Below are positions 13,422 through 25,825 of a stretch of DNA of 64,000 bases, piece after piece. The stretch's first letter is position 1. The number at the start of each line of letters is the position of its first letter. The stretch is from contig CM033108.1 in NCBI GenBank assembly GCA_019321725.1, positions 16,753,799-16,817,798 on the forward strand, in the 5' to 3' direction. Source of the stretch: Paulownia fortunei (taxonomy: Eukaryota; Streptophyta; Magnoliopsida; Lamiales; Paulowniaceae). The notes under the pieces were generated by a model. It was given only the letters and a program-made list of their open reading frames with translations, had not been told where the DNA came from and searched no databases. Both the position numbers and the translations under genes were made by a program.

Positions 13422-13889
13422 TTAACGAAAAAGTTTAGGATACTTAGTTCTCATTTCATCCTCCCTTTCCCATGTGGCCTCTTCTACCAATTGGTTTCTC
13501 CATAACACTTTAACCAATGGAATCTGTTTATTTCTTAACTGCTTCACTTTTCGTAACAAAATGTGTACAGGCTTTGCTTCGTAGCTCAAATCTGCCTTTA
13601 ATCCCACTAGTTCATTCTTCAGAATGTGAGAGGGATTAGCAATATATTACCTCAGCATAGATACATGAAATACATTGTGTATTTGGGACGTAGATGTTGG
13701 CAGATCGAGTCTGTAAGAAACATCACTAATTCTTTCAATCACCGAGAACGGGCCAATGTATTTGGGACTCAATTTTTCTTTCTTCCAAACCACATGATGC
13801 CCTTCATTGGTGCTACTTTCAAAAACACCTGATCTCCTATCGCAAACTCCAACGCCCTTCTTCTTCGATCTGCATAACTTTTTTGTCAA
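13422..13889 (-). pseudogene. Element 2 pol C-terminus: GPF/Y-like segment and chromodomain-like tail
   Basis: The segment from 13889 to 13647 encodes a K-Y-I-G-P-F stretch followed by V-F-H-V-S-M-L-R, the usual module after the integrase core in chromoviruses. The frame then shifts, and 13607-13422 gives L-V-K-V-L-W-R-N-Q...E-A-T-W-E-R-E-D-E-M, the hallmark of the Tekay-type chromodomain-like tail, ending K-Y-P-K-L-F-R. In this lineage the tail is thought to steer integration into heterochromatin. A frame break lies between the two parts. The stop is about 40 bases before the 3' LTR. Confidence 0.85.
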
Positions 13890-14708
13890 TTTTGGGCAGT
13901 TTGCATTTTTTGTCGAATCTGTAACACGGCTTCTGTCATCTCTCGAATCATATATGGGCCTAAAAGTTTCTTCTCACCAACTTCATCCCAGTGTATCGGA
14001 GACCTACACTTTTTTCCATACAATGCTTCATAGAGAGCCATTCCAATACTAGTCTGATAGCTGTTGTTATATGCAAACTCCACCAAAGGTAGGAATTTAC
14101 TCCACTGACCTTGGAAGTCTAATACACAAGCTCTGAGCATATCCTCTAATGTTTGTATTATTCGTTCAGATTGCCCATCCGTCTGAGGATGATATGCTGT
14201 GAACTGAATGATAATTGTGTAAACTCCTCCAAAAAGCAAATAAAAATCTTGAATCTCTATCAGAAACTATAGACAATGGCACTCCATGAAGTCTGACAAT
14301 CTCTTGAACGTATAATTGGGCATAGCGATCCATGGAATTGGTAGAACATATGGGAAGGAAATGAGCAGACTTGGTTAATCTGTCGACGATAACCCAAATA
14401 GCATCATGACCCTTAGTAGTCTTTGGCAAACCAGTTACGAAATCCATGGTGATCCTTTCCCATTTCCATTCTGGAATAAGTAGAGGTTGCAAAGTCCTTG
14501 CGGGTCTTTGATGTTTAGCCTTTATCTGCTGACATGTTAGACATTGCTCCACATGCTGGGCGATGTCCTTTTTCATACCCGGCCACCAATAATGCATTTT
14601 CAAGTCTCTATACATTTTAGTAGCCCCTAGATGTACTGAATAAGGGGTTGAATGTGCCTCTTTTAAAATGTCTTCCCGAATGTTATCAATATTTGAACAC
14701 AAAACCAC
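13886..14708 (-). pseudogene. Element 2 integrase
   Basis: The segment 14708-14166 begins with H-L-G-A-T-K-M and C-L-T-C-Q-Q, the zinc-binding H2C2 region. The catalytic core follows: M-D-F-V-T-G-L-P with the first Asp, then V-S-D-R-D-S-R-F with the second. The frame breaks near 14200, and the next segment (14239-13886) carries Q-T-D-G-Q-S-E-R-I with the catalytic Glu, then A-Y-N-N-S-Y-Q and Y-G-K-K-C-R-S-P. The D,D,E triad is thus present but split over two frames. The enzyme joins LTR DNA to host DNA. Confidence 0.9.
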
Positions 14709-14959
14709 CCTCTAAATTGTAAAATATCATTCTGAGTCATCTTAAATTCAGGAGACTTCTCTGCAACACATATTTCTCATATTGATAAGATATTCATCAT
14801 CTCGTTGTCCCTGTTTGATCCTATAATTAGCGTAGGCTAAAGCGTCAGGGCTGCCAACTTTGCCTCTATTACTCCTGTCTGTAAAATCTCTATATTCATT
14901 TTATGCAAATCATTCAGTTCCGGTTTCTAAATTAAAGCCATAGCTATTGTACTTTGTGT

Positions 14960-15836
14960 GGATTTTGGCTCAATGCATTAGCTACAACATTGGCTTTACC
15001 TGGGTGGTAATTGATCACACAATCATAATCTACAATGTTGGCTTTACCTGGGTGGTAATTGATCACACAATCATAATTACAACGTTGGCTTTACCGGGTG
15101 GTAATTGATCACACAATCATAATCTTTACTAGTTACAGCCATCTTCGCTGCCGTATATTCAACTCTTTCTGTGTGAAGAAGTATTTGAGGCTCTTGTGAT
15201 CAGTATAGATCTCGCACCGATCACCATATAAATAGTGCCTCCATATTTTAAGTGCAAATACTACAGCAGCAAGTTCCAAGTCATGCGTGGGTAATTCTTT
15301 TCATACTCTTTAAGTTGCCTGGACGCATACGCAATTACTTTGCCATTCTGCATCAGTACACATCCTAATCCATTCTTCGATGCGTCACTGTAAATTACGA
15401 ATCCTCCAGTACCTGATGGAATTGAGAGAATAGGTGCTGAAGTCAACCTCTTTTTCAGCTCTTGGAAACTTCGCTCACACATATCTGTCCATCTAAACGT
15501 CACCCATTTTCTGGTTAATTGTGTCAATGGCATAGCAATCTTGGAGAACCCCTCCACAAATCTTCGGTAATATCCAGCTAAACCCAGAAAACTGCGCACC
15601 TCCGAAGGATTAGTAGGATGCATCCAGTTGTTGATAGCTTCAACTTTACTTGGATCTACTGATATTCCTGCTCCTGATATAACATGTCCCAGGAATACCA
15701 CACGATCTAACCAGAACTCGTATTTCTTGAATTTGGCGTATAACTGCTTTGCTTTCAGGACCTCTAGTACTTGTGTTAAATGTGCGGCATGCTCTTTTTT
15801 AGTTTTGGAGTAAACTAGAATGTCATCGATGAACAC
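14960..15836 (-). pseudogene. Element 2 RT palm end and RNase H
   Basis: The segment 15836-15261 opens with F-I-D-D-I-L-V-Y-S, the RT catalytic box with the paired Asp residues. It continues through F-L-G-H-V-I-S and [11 protein letters not shown] into RNase H (V-I-Y-S-D-A-S with an active-site Asp, then Y-A-S-R-Q-L). It ends at a frame break near 15290. RNase H then continues to the right of the tandem triplication in other frames. Confidence 0.9.
14983..15124 (-). repeat. Tandem triplication of a 48-base unit in the RNase H tail
   Basis: Three head-to-tail copies (14983-15030, 15031-15077, 15078-15124) share GGTGGTAATTGATCACACAA and flanking bases. They differ by a few substitutions and are 48, 47 and 47 bases long. 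On the minus strand each encodes an I-N-Y-H-P-G-K type motif from the end of RNase H. A normal element has one copy. Confidence 0.9.
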
Positions 15837-17082
15837 AATAACAAATTTATCCAGAAACTCCTTAACACTCTATTCATCAGATCCATGAATGCTGCTGGAG
15901 TATTAGTCAATCCGAACGGCATCACCAAAAATTCATAGTGCCCATATCTTGTACTAAATGCCATCTTGGGGATATTCTCTTCCTTTATTTTCAGTTGATG
16001 GTACCCAGAGCGTAATCAATCTTTTCAATTGCGGCACCCTAAAGCTGGTCAAATAAATCATCAATTCTGGGTAATGGATATTTATTCTTAATCGTGACCC
16101 TATTCAACTCTCGATAATCGATGCACAGTCTCATGGTGCCATCCTTCTTACGTACAAATAGAACTGGTGCTCCCCAAGGTGAAAAGCTCGGTCTGATGAA
16201 TCCCTTGTCCAACAAGTCCTGTAATTGTACTTTCAATTCTTTCAACTCCAAGGGAGCCATTCTGTAGGGAGTTTTAGAAATTGGAGACATTCCTGGTTGT
16301 ATGTCAATAACAAACTCTATTTCACGATCTGGTGGCAGTCTTGGGAGATCATATGGAAATACTTCAGTATATTCCCGTACCACTAGTATTTCACTCAGAG
16401 TTGGTGGGTGTTGTTCCTCAATGTTCATGACACTCACCAAGTACCCTTCGCAACCATCATCGAGTAATCGTTGTGCCTTCACTGCTGAAATCATAGGGAA
16501 TCTAAAATTCTTCACAATGCTGGCAAATGTGAAAGACTCTTTCCCACAAAGTTGAAATGTCACCGTCTTTTCCTTACAGTTGATAGTAGCCCCATACTTT
16601 GACAACCAATCCATGCCCAAAATAACATCGTAATCATTCATATCCAGTACAATCAAATCAGCATGTAATTCTCTACCTTCAACAAGTATAGCACAAGCTC
16701 TCAAAATCCGATCGGTTTGTCTAGCATCTCCAGAGGGGACTGTTACACTATAACTGATTTCTGCTACATCTGGTATTCTACCCAGCCTCTTCACGTACTC
16801 AGTGGATGCAAATGAATGCGTGGCTCTAGAATCAAATAATACAAGTGTTGGAACACTAGAAATATAAAGTGTACCTGTTACCACCGATGAATTTGCTTCT
16901 GCATCCGCCCTGGTCATGGTGAACACCTTGGCTGGTACATTCTTTTGGCTGGTCTGATTTTGTTTACCTAGGCAAAATTTAGCAATATGCCCCGGTATTC
17001 CACATCGAAAACACGTCCTGGTATCTATATAGCAGCCTCCAGTATGTCGATTACCACATATCTGACACACAGCTTCTGGCAT
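15837..17082 (-). pseudogene. Element 2 zinc knuckle, protease and N-terminal RT
   Basis: The long frame 17082-16039 starts in the gag zinc-knuckle region: [14 protein letters not shown] fits C-x2-C-x4-H-x4-C. It then has the aspartic protease site as D-S-R-A-T-H-S-F, where the usual Gly after D-S is Arg, a change likely to damage activity. Protease continues with [10 protein letters not shown] begins with Y-R-M-A-P-L-E and [22 protein letters not shown] carries on to 15837 across at least two single-base gaps in the frame. Confidence 0.9.
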
Positions 17083-18004
17083 CGGTGCTCTTTCTTGTTC
17101 GACCTGTGGCCTCTTATTTTGACCTTCTTATTTTTGGCCTTGCACTCCTTGAAATTTAAATCCCAGCTTCTGTATTTGGATCGGCCTCTGCATTTGGACT
17201 AGCCTCTTTTGTCCCACAGTCCATCTCTGTCCCTACTGTCTGAATTGCTGTCGAGCCTCTTGTGCATGAGCGATTCTCAATTCAGCCTGTTCTACAACTA
17301 GTGCCCTCTCAGCCACCTGTGAAAATGTCACCCCTTGAGTACCCGCCATATTCACATCCCCGTATAACTCTAGCCTCAAACCCTCCAGAAATCTCTCTAC
17401 TTTAAGTGCTTCAGTGCTGACCATGTACGTAGCGATACTGGACAGTTGTTCAAATTTATGAATATATTCCCCAATTGTCATTGCTCCTTGTCGCAGTTGT
17501 ATAAACTCATTCATCTTCATCATGCGAACTGGGGCCATGAAATATTTATTTCGGAATAACTCCTTGAATCTGTCCCAGCTCATGGTAGTGATGTCCTCTA
17601 TGCTGCTGATCATGTCCCACCAATGGCCTGCACTACAACGAAGCATAAAAGTGGCACACATACCATCTCCTCTACTGGCACCCTGCTATACTGGAACATA
17701 TTTTCCAGGGTCCTCAACCAGTCCTCTGCAGCGGTAGGATCAATTGCATCCTCAAATGTTGGGGGATCCAGCCTCCTAAATCGTTCTCCCACCATATATA
17801 TATAGTCCGCCCGCTGTCGATTTACCTCCACCCGTGGTTGCTCACATTATCTCTCTGTCGAATCAGTTGCTGAATTTGTTCGGACTGTTGTTCAATTAAC
17901 TCTGTTAATCGGTTAATCATGGTATCTCGATCATTAACCGGGGTGGGTGTCTCATTTCTCTGCGCTCTGGCACCACCGCTACTCTCACCACGAGTTCTCA
18001 CCAT
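17083..18004 (-). pseudogene. Element 2 gag (capsid)
   Basis: The start at 18004 is chosen because M-V-R-T-R-G begins a basic N-terminus and lies about 150 bases past the primer site. A short coiled-coil-like Glu/Gln/Leu stretch follows (residues 28-50). The frame changes near 17830, then again near 17650, both explainable by one missing base. The capsid region has W-L-R-T-L-E-N-M-F near 17720, F-R-N-K-Y-F and a M-K-M-N-E-F-I-Q-L-R-Q-G motif, typical of the Retrotrans_gag domain. It runs into the zinc knuckle at about 17000. Confidence 0.88.
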
Positions 18005-18159
18005 TTTGCAACGCTATTTTACACAAGTTTGACAACATATGGCCAATATAATTCATGGAATATGTAATGCAATCAATGATAATGTAAAACTTACTGGCAT
18101 GGCTGCACTCTGCAAGTTCTAAAATCATGTACATATACAGTCTACAGAATCAAGACCTG

Positions 18160-18172
18160 GGCTCTGATACCA
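18160..18172 (-). promoter_or_regulatory. Primer-binding site of element 2 (initiator tRNA-Met type)
   Basis: The minus strand reads TGGTATCAGAGCC, three bases after the 5' LTR, matching the complement of the plant initiator tRNA-Met 3' end. Confidence 0.92.
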
Positions 18173-18175
18173 CTC

Positions 18176-20181
18176 TGAAACACCCCCATTACTACACAAC
18201 TAGATATATATTATAATTTGACATGATACAACCCGTGTGCATGCATGGAATATATTCTTTTTGTAACACTTTAAGAAAAGATAAATCACTTCTTACATGC
18301 ACAACCCTGTTTAAAATACTTTCTAACACATGTCATGTATATAACAGGATCGGTATTTATATAAAAGCACAACACCCACAACGACCCAATATTTACATAC
18401 CTATTTACAGTAAAGTTTTAAAAGCGAAATATAGTACCAGTCTAAAAATATAATACAACAGACTCAAAATATAACAAGCCAACAAAATAGCCCAACAGGT
18501 CGTCATCCATGTACACACTCTCTCAGACACCTGTAGGAGCTCCAACCGCCGCCCATCCAATAAAAGATGCTTCAAGTATCGTCGTACTCACCTATAATGC
18601 ATAAACTATATGAGCTAACGCTCAGGAAGTAATGATTATGCATGTTAAAGAATAATCCATAATATCAAGTCATGCATCTCAACATGTTATGCTCACAATG
18701 CAATTTTATGCATCAAAATATTTCTCTCAAAATCATTTCTTTCTTGGGCCCCTGACCAACGCTACTATCCCATGCACCGAAAAAGAGCTCTGTACACCGC
18801 CATAATCCAATGGCTAATAATCATATAAGCATGCAAATATATGCATACTTATACGCATGAAAATCCATGCACGTGAACCTGCAAATCCATGCATAAAACC
18901 ATGCAAATCCATGCATGCTTCGGTGCACTAGTAGTGGTCAGCAAAATATTTTCCTTTCTCACAATCATGCCGTGCAATGCAAGATTTATCACAATGCATG
19001 TATATGATGCATGCACGTGCCAATGACAATGCCCATGTATGTATGCTCAATTGAGAGCCCTCTACTATGCACATATGATTTATGATATTACACATAATTC
19101 ATACATCTACTATGTCTATGCATTGTAGTTGCAAATGAATCTTTACTTACCTTTCACTTGGTTGGTGGCTTAGTCTAGATTTATTTATTGTTCTCCTCCA
19201 ATCTTAGATGTAAAATAGCCTGTAATATTACCAACATCAAGCACCATTCCCAATTTGACAAGTTGAAAGCATAAAATATCATACTAAGACCTTAAACACC
19301 AAGCTATCTAGGTTTTACAAAGTAGAACCCAATCTAGTCCCTCCGATACCTTAATTTCTCATCTTAGATACATGTAAACATCATATAATTGAAGTATTAT
19401 AACTCTAATATCATGTACCTAATTGTTAACACTCAATAGCAACATGTCTAGGTTGAAATATGCTAAGTTATCAAATGGGACAAATTCACATTTTCATATT
19501 TACTTGTTGTCCAATTTAGTTGCATGATAATTTTGACATCCCTAAACATATCCAATCACACCAAATTTTTACCACACTTAGATAACATGTATATAAATGT
19601 AACCATGTCATATAATTTCTAAAACTCATAGATATAGCTTCCCAAGTTCAGGTCCTTTCACAGCATAGTGAAACAGATTTTTCCTACCGTGATAGTTTTA
19701 CGCACTTCATGACATTAATGGTTTTATTACAGGTTTTATGATGATAAAATTACATGTATATGATGATAATTACAGGTTTTATTCAACATACCATACACTT
19801 TTGAAACCTAAAACACAAGAATACAACAAGGTGACAATTTCTAGCACAAGTGATTTCTATCAAATATTTCCAACCACAAACCCTTTCTTTGTGCATCAAA
19901 GCCTATCTAATAACATCCTAACACATTTATAAATAATATTTAAATATTAATAAGCCAATAAACCTCAAAATAAATCTGAAAGTCATGCCAAACCCGTAGG
20001 TTAAGCTCACCTTGCACAGTTTTCAACTTGAACTTGGTTATTTCTCCTTCCCTTTGATTAAAAATGCCATATAAAATAAAATGAATTATATGACGTCATA
20101 TCAATGCAAATAGCACGCAATTAACATGTAATGTATGAATCATATTTGGCCATGTGAGTAGTAAGTGGCTCGGGTATCACA
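18176..20181 (-). repeat. 5' LTR of element 2 (right), with two internal deletions
   Basis: It starts TGAAACACCC and ends GGGTATCACA. Compared with 10528-13381 it lacks a block of roughly 230 bases (junction near 19725) and a block of roughly 680 bases (junction near 20060). Near the first junction a short ACAGGTTTTAT-type sequence is repeated, as expected for slippage or short-homology deletion. Confidence 0.9.
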
Positions 20182-20186
20182 ACTCA

Positions 20187-20627
20187 TGGCCAGTGGACTA
20201 AGCTTAACAGTATATCACATGTCACTACTTAGGATGGAAAGCATGGATGATTTATGCTCGTTCAATATTGCCTATTTTCATTTGATATAAAACCTTCTTA
20301 AGGATTTTGAGCTTGGAACAATTTTCAGCGAGGGAAACACATGGGTTTATTTGTCATGCAAGGCCTCATCTTATGATTGTCTTGTTTAATGTTATATATC
20401 CTAATAATGGCAAGTAAAGAAATCATCATAAGGCATACATTAAACAAATATAGCATGCATCACGCATATACTACCTATTGATATTGATCAATATATCCTA
20501 TGCAATCCACTTGAGCCAAAATAGATCAAAGTTCAATCTAAGTGAGATATTTAAAATGAAAATAGATTCTATCTATTGCAGTATACATCTTATGCATACA
20601 TGGGTCTTCATTTCTCATATTTATTTC
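20187..20627. other. AT-rich stretch, no gene seen
   Basis: I find no coding frame, LTR terminus or RNA gene in this stretch. Confidence 0.45.
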
Positions 20628-20927
20628 TGTTGAAAATTAGATCGGGTTTAGGACCCTCGACTTAATTGGCATCCATATTTGACGTGGACTTTAATTCTAC
20701 AATTGGGTGGGATTTAGTTTTCTAGTTGGACTGGGATTTTTCCTTGTGTAGGAAGAGGATATAATCTAATATATATCAAATCCCTTCAGGAATGGAAATA
20801 GGTGAATCAATGTATTCTCCCAAGAAAGACTCTCTCTCCATATCCTTTTCTCTACTTTTTTCTCTCTGTCTTCTTTGGATATCACCATAGAACTCTAAGG
20901 AGTTAAGGTTTGTAATTGAGTGAATAA
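20628..20927 (+). repeat. Possible LTR or promoter fragment
   Basis: It begins TGTTGAAAATTAG. A TATA-like ATATAATCTAATATAT occurs about 130 bases in, and a CT-rich stretch (CTCTCTCCATATCC...) follows, a layout common in the first part of copia-type LTRs. No second copy is present in the window, so this is a weak call. It is cut at 20928 by the next LTR. Confidence 0.3.
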
Positions 20928-22618
20928 TGTTAGATTCGCATGATCTCGGGATATGCGTAGTGGAAAATTAAAAATTTGAAAAACATCACAGCATAACAAT
21001 TATAGTAATATCCAGATCCGATGCGATTTCTAATGATCTCGCAATTTCCAATAGTTATAGTAAAATAATTAGTGTCTTCCCTCTAAAGTGTTCCACACTT
21101 TGAGCAAGAACACAAAATCAAAATTCCGCTAGCAATTTTGATTTCTTTTCTAACCTAGTGTATAGAGAATATTAATTCTTATAATCAACTTGTTATAAAA
21201 GAATTAATACTTAAAATAAAAGATGGAATTTTTGTGGGAAAAAGGATGAATGAAGAAATAGTGTTTCTTCTCTCTCTATATATGGTCGAAAATAGAGGGA
21301 TAAAAATTCTCCCTACAGTTTTCGGTCATGATGTTTAAATAGGGGACTCAAAATTCCAAGAGTCCCACTCTTGGTATTTTATATCTTCTATTGATTGGTT
21401 GGAAGATATTTTGGTTTATTTAAAAAATTTCCAACTTTATGCCTTTCATATCTTCTAAAGATATTTATGGTTTCCCAATAATTCTAAACTCTTTACTTTC
21501 CACCATTTTTCAACCACTTTCATAGACCTCTCCTAATGGGCCTTTGTAAATTGGGCTTGGACTCAAAATTAAATCCTACAATTAATCTAATTAATTGACT
21601 TAGCCTAAATTTAAGTAATTAATTCTATATAGCCCACCTAATAAAATTAGGCCTAATTAAATAATTTAATTATTTAATTGAGTAAAATAATTAAATTAAT
21701 TTATTAACTACACAATTGATTTGATCCAATCAAATAATTATTTCACTCCAATTGGGTTCCCTAATCATATTAGGTTCAATTAAATCATCCAATTATGTAA
21801 TTGAATAATTAATTCAACTCTTTGAATTAATTTAAGCTCAAATTAATTAATTTCCATTAATTAATTGGATCCAACCCCTTAGGTCAATTCTTAAATTAGA
21901 AATGTTCCATCTCAAATTGCGTGTGACCCTTTAGATTCACAACTAAGCTTGCAGTGGGCTTGCAATATTTGCAACTTATGAATAATAATAATTATTCTGA
22001 TTAATTAATCTATTTAATTAATCCACTTTGAAATTAACTCCTTAATTTGAAGAACCTCACAAGTCATGGAAAACACTAGCAAGTGTATCATGACTACCTA
22101 GACTTAAGTGAAATAGCGAGTGAACCTATTTGTATTACTAGTATCATATACGTAAGGTCCTTCCATCAACTAATCTCATGATTGAATCTAGGGCATGGAT
22201 TTATAGTCAAAACCCTAATTGCTCAATAACTATGACTCCATTTCAAGTTTTAATGACTCATGATGAAGCGTTAGAAAACCCATGTCTAACATTCATCATA
22301 TCTTGGCCAAGGACTTCTGAGTCATGAAGTATAAAAACATAGGAGATTCGTTTGTTCTTCTAGACAAGTGATGGATCCTTTGTTGACCACTTATTAACCT
22401 TCATAAAATATCAACGCAATATCCAACGTATCTCCTTTGTGATTGTAAAGCAATCAAAAAATACATCAAAATGAAACACGACATGCACAAGGTTACCCTG
22501 GTGCCTCAAGTCAAATGACTAATCACGTACTATCATAACATAAAAATTCTTATTTCGACAAACAAGTTACCAATTAAGAATTTCCAGTAGGCCTGTTCAG
22601 TGTACTTGTTTCCTAACA
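20928..22618 (+). repeat. Ty1/copia-type LTR, apparently solo
   Basis: It begins TGTTAG and ends CTAACA, matching short inverted termini. Its 21840-22400 part is homologous, in the opposite orientation, to 62664-63241, which adjoins a copia pol on the minus strand; this fixes family and orientation. The flanking 5-mers (AATAA and AGCAC) do not match, so either the exact ends are off or the flanks have changed. Many TTAATTAATTAA-like blocks lie in its middle. Confidence 0.65.
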
Positions 22619-23803
22619 AGCACCCATATATATGCACTAACGTCACTATGCCAATGTCCATGGAGTGAGGCATTCTCCTCATGCGAGCATGCATTATATG
22701 CGCGAGTCTATTAGGCTATTCAATATTCCATCTGAAAAAATCTTTGACTTGGAACTAATTTAAGACCAAAGCCATAGAGATATATTCCATGATTACCATC
22801 AAATGCGTGACCATACCCCGTAGCTAAGTTTGGTCCAGGGACTTTATCTAATTAAAAGATGTAATTAAAGATAATTTTTTTTCCTATTTCATTAATATGA
22901 TTTGAAAAAGAATGTGTTTATAAATACAAGATTATAAAGGACGCATAATCTAATTAGCACATCGAGCACTACTCTAACAATTAACTCCAGTAGTTATTAA
23001 CCAGCAACAAAAAAGATATGTTTGTGGTTGATTCAAATATAGAGCTTTGAAGATATGTTCATGGTTCATTCCAAAAAAAACTTATAGATGAACTTAATAT
23101 GGGATTTATGGATCCACAATTCTTTTGCATATATGTTAAAACCTGATTCACACACCCATTTATGTGATTATGTATTCATATTAATTTTGTGATATGTGAA
23201 CATTCAATGTGAATTATCAATTTGATAACAGTGGTGTCTAGGCTAATAGGGCTAATTCTCACCATTTCGTTCGATTAAATTTACAAATATTTATATGCTC
23301 TAAAGAACAATAATCATTTTTTAAAAGCACTAAACTTTTCCATGAATGTTTCACCATACTTAGATCTTAATGTGTAGATCACATGACAAAGTTTGGTAAA
23401 AAATAGATGAGCAAATTGAGAGAAAAATAAATTTTAATTTGAAACTTATTTCCTTTGCGCTAAAAAAAATCAAATATGTTTTGTTATTTTGTGAAAAAAA
23501 TTTATACTATGTTGTAGAGCATAAAAATATTACTCTTGTAAAAATAATCTTGTTCACGATGTTTATTAATAAAAGGCATTTTTCTTTATCTTTAATTATC
23601 TTAGTAATTAGACAAAGTCCCTAGATCATAAATAGCTATGAGGCATGGTCGCGCATATGATGGTGATCGTAGAACTTGCCTCTATGGCTTTGATCCTAAA
23701 CTTATTATGAGTTGGGGGTTCATTGAGACAGATCAATAAGCCTGATAAACTCACACACAGGATGCATACTCAAAAGAAGGATGACTCATTCCATAGGCAT
23801 TGG
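22619..23803. other. AT-rich stretch, no gene seen
   Basis: No frame with recognisable similarity and no LTR ends. Short open frames here look like chance. Confidence 0.45.
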
Positions 23804-25825
23804 TGTCACGACCTCCTAACAATATGTATATATATATAAACAACATGTGCAACATAATTTGTGCATGTATGGGTGTGTATAACTTTTTTTTTCTAGTTAG
23901 TTTGACATAACATTGATATGGATTGTAGTTAAAAATAGATTTTCACTTACCTTTGATTGGTTGTGTGTTAAGAAACTACTCCCCAACCCTAGATGTGAAA
24001 CAATCTATTAAAATATAAGATATCAATCACCATCCTCAATTAACAGGCTCATTATACCTAATGTAGTATAAAGATCTTAAATCTCAATTTAATTAAACAA
24101 CCTTACCACTTAGAAACTATAACCGAATACAACCATCTACGCATATTTGTTCCACATCTTAAATATATAGTAACCTTATTTAATTTATGTACTCTTATAA
24201 CATCCCCCTAAATTTTAGGGATCAAATGAACCATATCCATGTTAGAACATTTTAAGGAACCAAATGGGACAAATTCACAGCTTCATATTTTCCTGCTGCC
24301 ATATTAAATTGCGTGATGATTTTGACACCCGTAGATATATTCATTCACTCCCTAATTTTTATCACACTTAGATAACATCAAAACCAATGTAAAAATGTCG
24401 TATAATTGCTAAATCACATGGATATAGCTTCCCAAGTTCAGCTCTTTTCACAACATAGTGAAACAGATTTTTCCTACCATAACAGTTTTGCACACTTCAT
24501 GACATTAATGGTTTTGACACCCTTAAGTATATTCAATCACTCCCAATTTTTCACCATACCTAGATAACATATATAAAGAGACAACTAGGTCAATTATTTC
24601 CAAAAACAATGGATTTATTGCTGTAAAACCAGCCCCATTCACATAGGACAAAATATGAAATTCAAAGAAGACAGTTTTGAGCATCTCTTTAATTATCACT
24701 ATATTTCAATTTATAACCTCTCTAAACTTACATACATCACCTAGACTCATATATAAACACATATATGGTGAAATACACAGGTTTTAATCAAGTTATTAAA
24801 CATATATAAAGTTTTAAATAAAAAATCAGCAAGTATACAGTTTCTGTTCCTAGTTATTTTTAGTGTGATTTTGCAACTAAAAATCCTTCTTTTATGAATT
24901 ATAAGACCAAAAATTATGTCATAACTTGATTATAAACAATAATAAAAGCTTTAAAATCATAAACCATTAAATAATTCAAGAACTTAAATCAAAAACATGA
25001 GTTAAACTTACCTATGCACAGTTTTAAGTTCATACTTGCTCCTCCCTACTTCCTTTTGCCACCTTCACCTTTTTCTTTACTTGGAATTACTTGAGAGAAA
25101 ATTCTAAAATTCAATATGAAGGTTTGGGAGGTGAAATATCTCAGAAAATGGTTTATGGTCATGGTTCAATAATAGAAATGAAGAAAAGTTGAGGTGGCAA
25201 AGCTTGAGGTGTCAATTGGTGATTCAAATATGATGTTATTAATACGTTATGCAACCCTAATCTAGTGTTTTTCATTACTTATTTATCTATCTGCAACCTA
25301 CTTTAATTTTCATATGATCGAATAATACATTATGCCCTAATTTCTTAACCGTTTATTCAATCTCCAAACTGATCGACATCCGATTCTTAAATAATTATCT
25401 AGTTTTCATTTTTTAAAATCACATGCACATATGAACCTTGTATTACAATACTTAAATCATACTATTTCATGTTCGATATCCTAAATATGTTAATATATGG
25501 ATGTATATCTTTAAAACACCTCAATCTAATTGAATCAAATCATATAAGCTTACTAGTGACACTTTTAACACTTTGAAAATTATAACATATAACCTATGAA
25601 TATCCACTATATTAACCAATCTATTATTTATCTTATCTAAATATAGAATTACTTAATTAGGTTATAGGGTCTCGACCACTAACATCATGTGATATTATTG
25701 AAAGTCTAACGATTAAGAATGCTATATAAGATGCCATGTAGGTGTTAATGCAAATTAGCATATAAATAGCATATCATGCATGAATCATATTGGTCAATTA
25801 AGTAGTGTGAGGCTTGTGTATTACA
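23804..25825 (-). repeat. LTR of family F (Tekay-like), solo, minus orientation
   Basis: It starts TGTCACGACCTCC and ends GTATTACA. It is homologous to 49887-52763 and, inverted, to 56256-58428. No primer site or purine tract adjoins it, so it is a solo or truncated LTR. The flanks ATTGG and AATAA show no duplication. Compared with the 2877-base copy it has lost about 850 bases. Confidence 0.8.

Larger units (their letters stand above)
10528..20181 (-). mobile_element. Element 2: Ty3/gypsy Tekay-like chromovirus-type retrotransposon
   Basis: LTRs at 10528-13381 and 18176-20181 enclose a 4.8-kb interior with gag, protease, RT, RNase H, integrase and a C-terminal domain, all on the minus strand. 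The flanks are ACTCG (10523-10527) and ACTCA (20182-20186), a target-site duplication with one mismatch. The purine tract and tRNA-iMet primer site are in place. The right LTR lacks about 850 bases in two blocks relative to the left. The reading frames are interrupted mostly by single missing bases rather than stop substitutions. The order RNase H before integrase is typical of Ty3/gypsy, and long LTRs plus the chromodomain-like tail fit Tekay/Del. Confidence 0.95.

Noticed and set aside
14983..15124. CRISPR-like array
   Set aside because: The three units are adjacent without spacers and are coding sequence of RNase H; this is a tandem duplication in a plant element.
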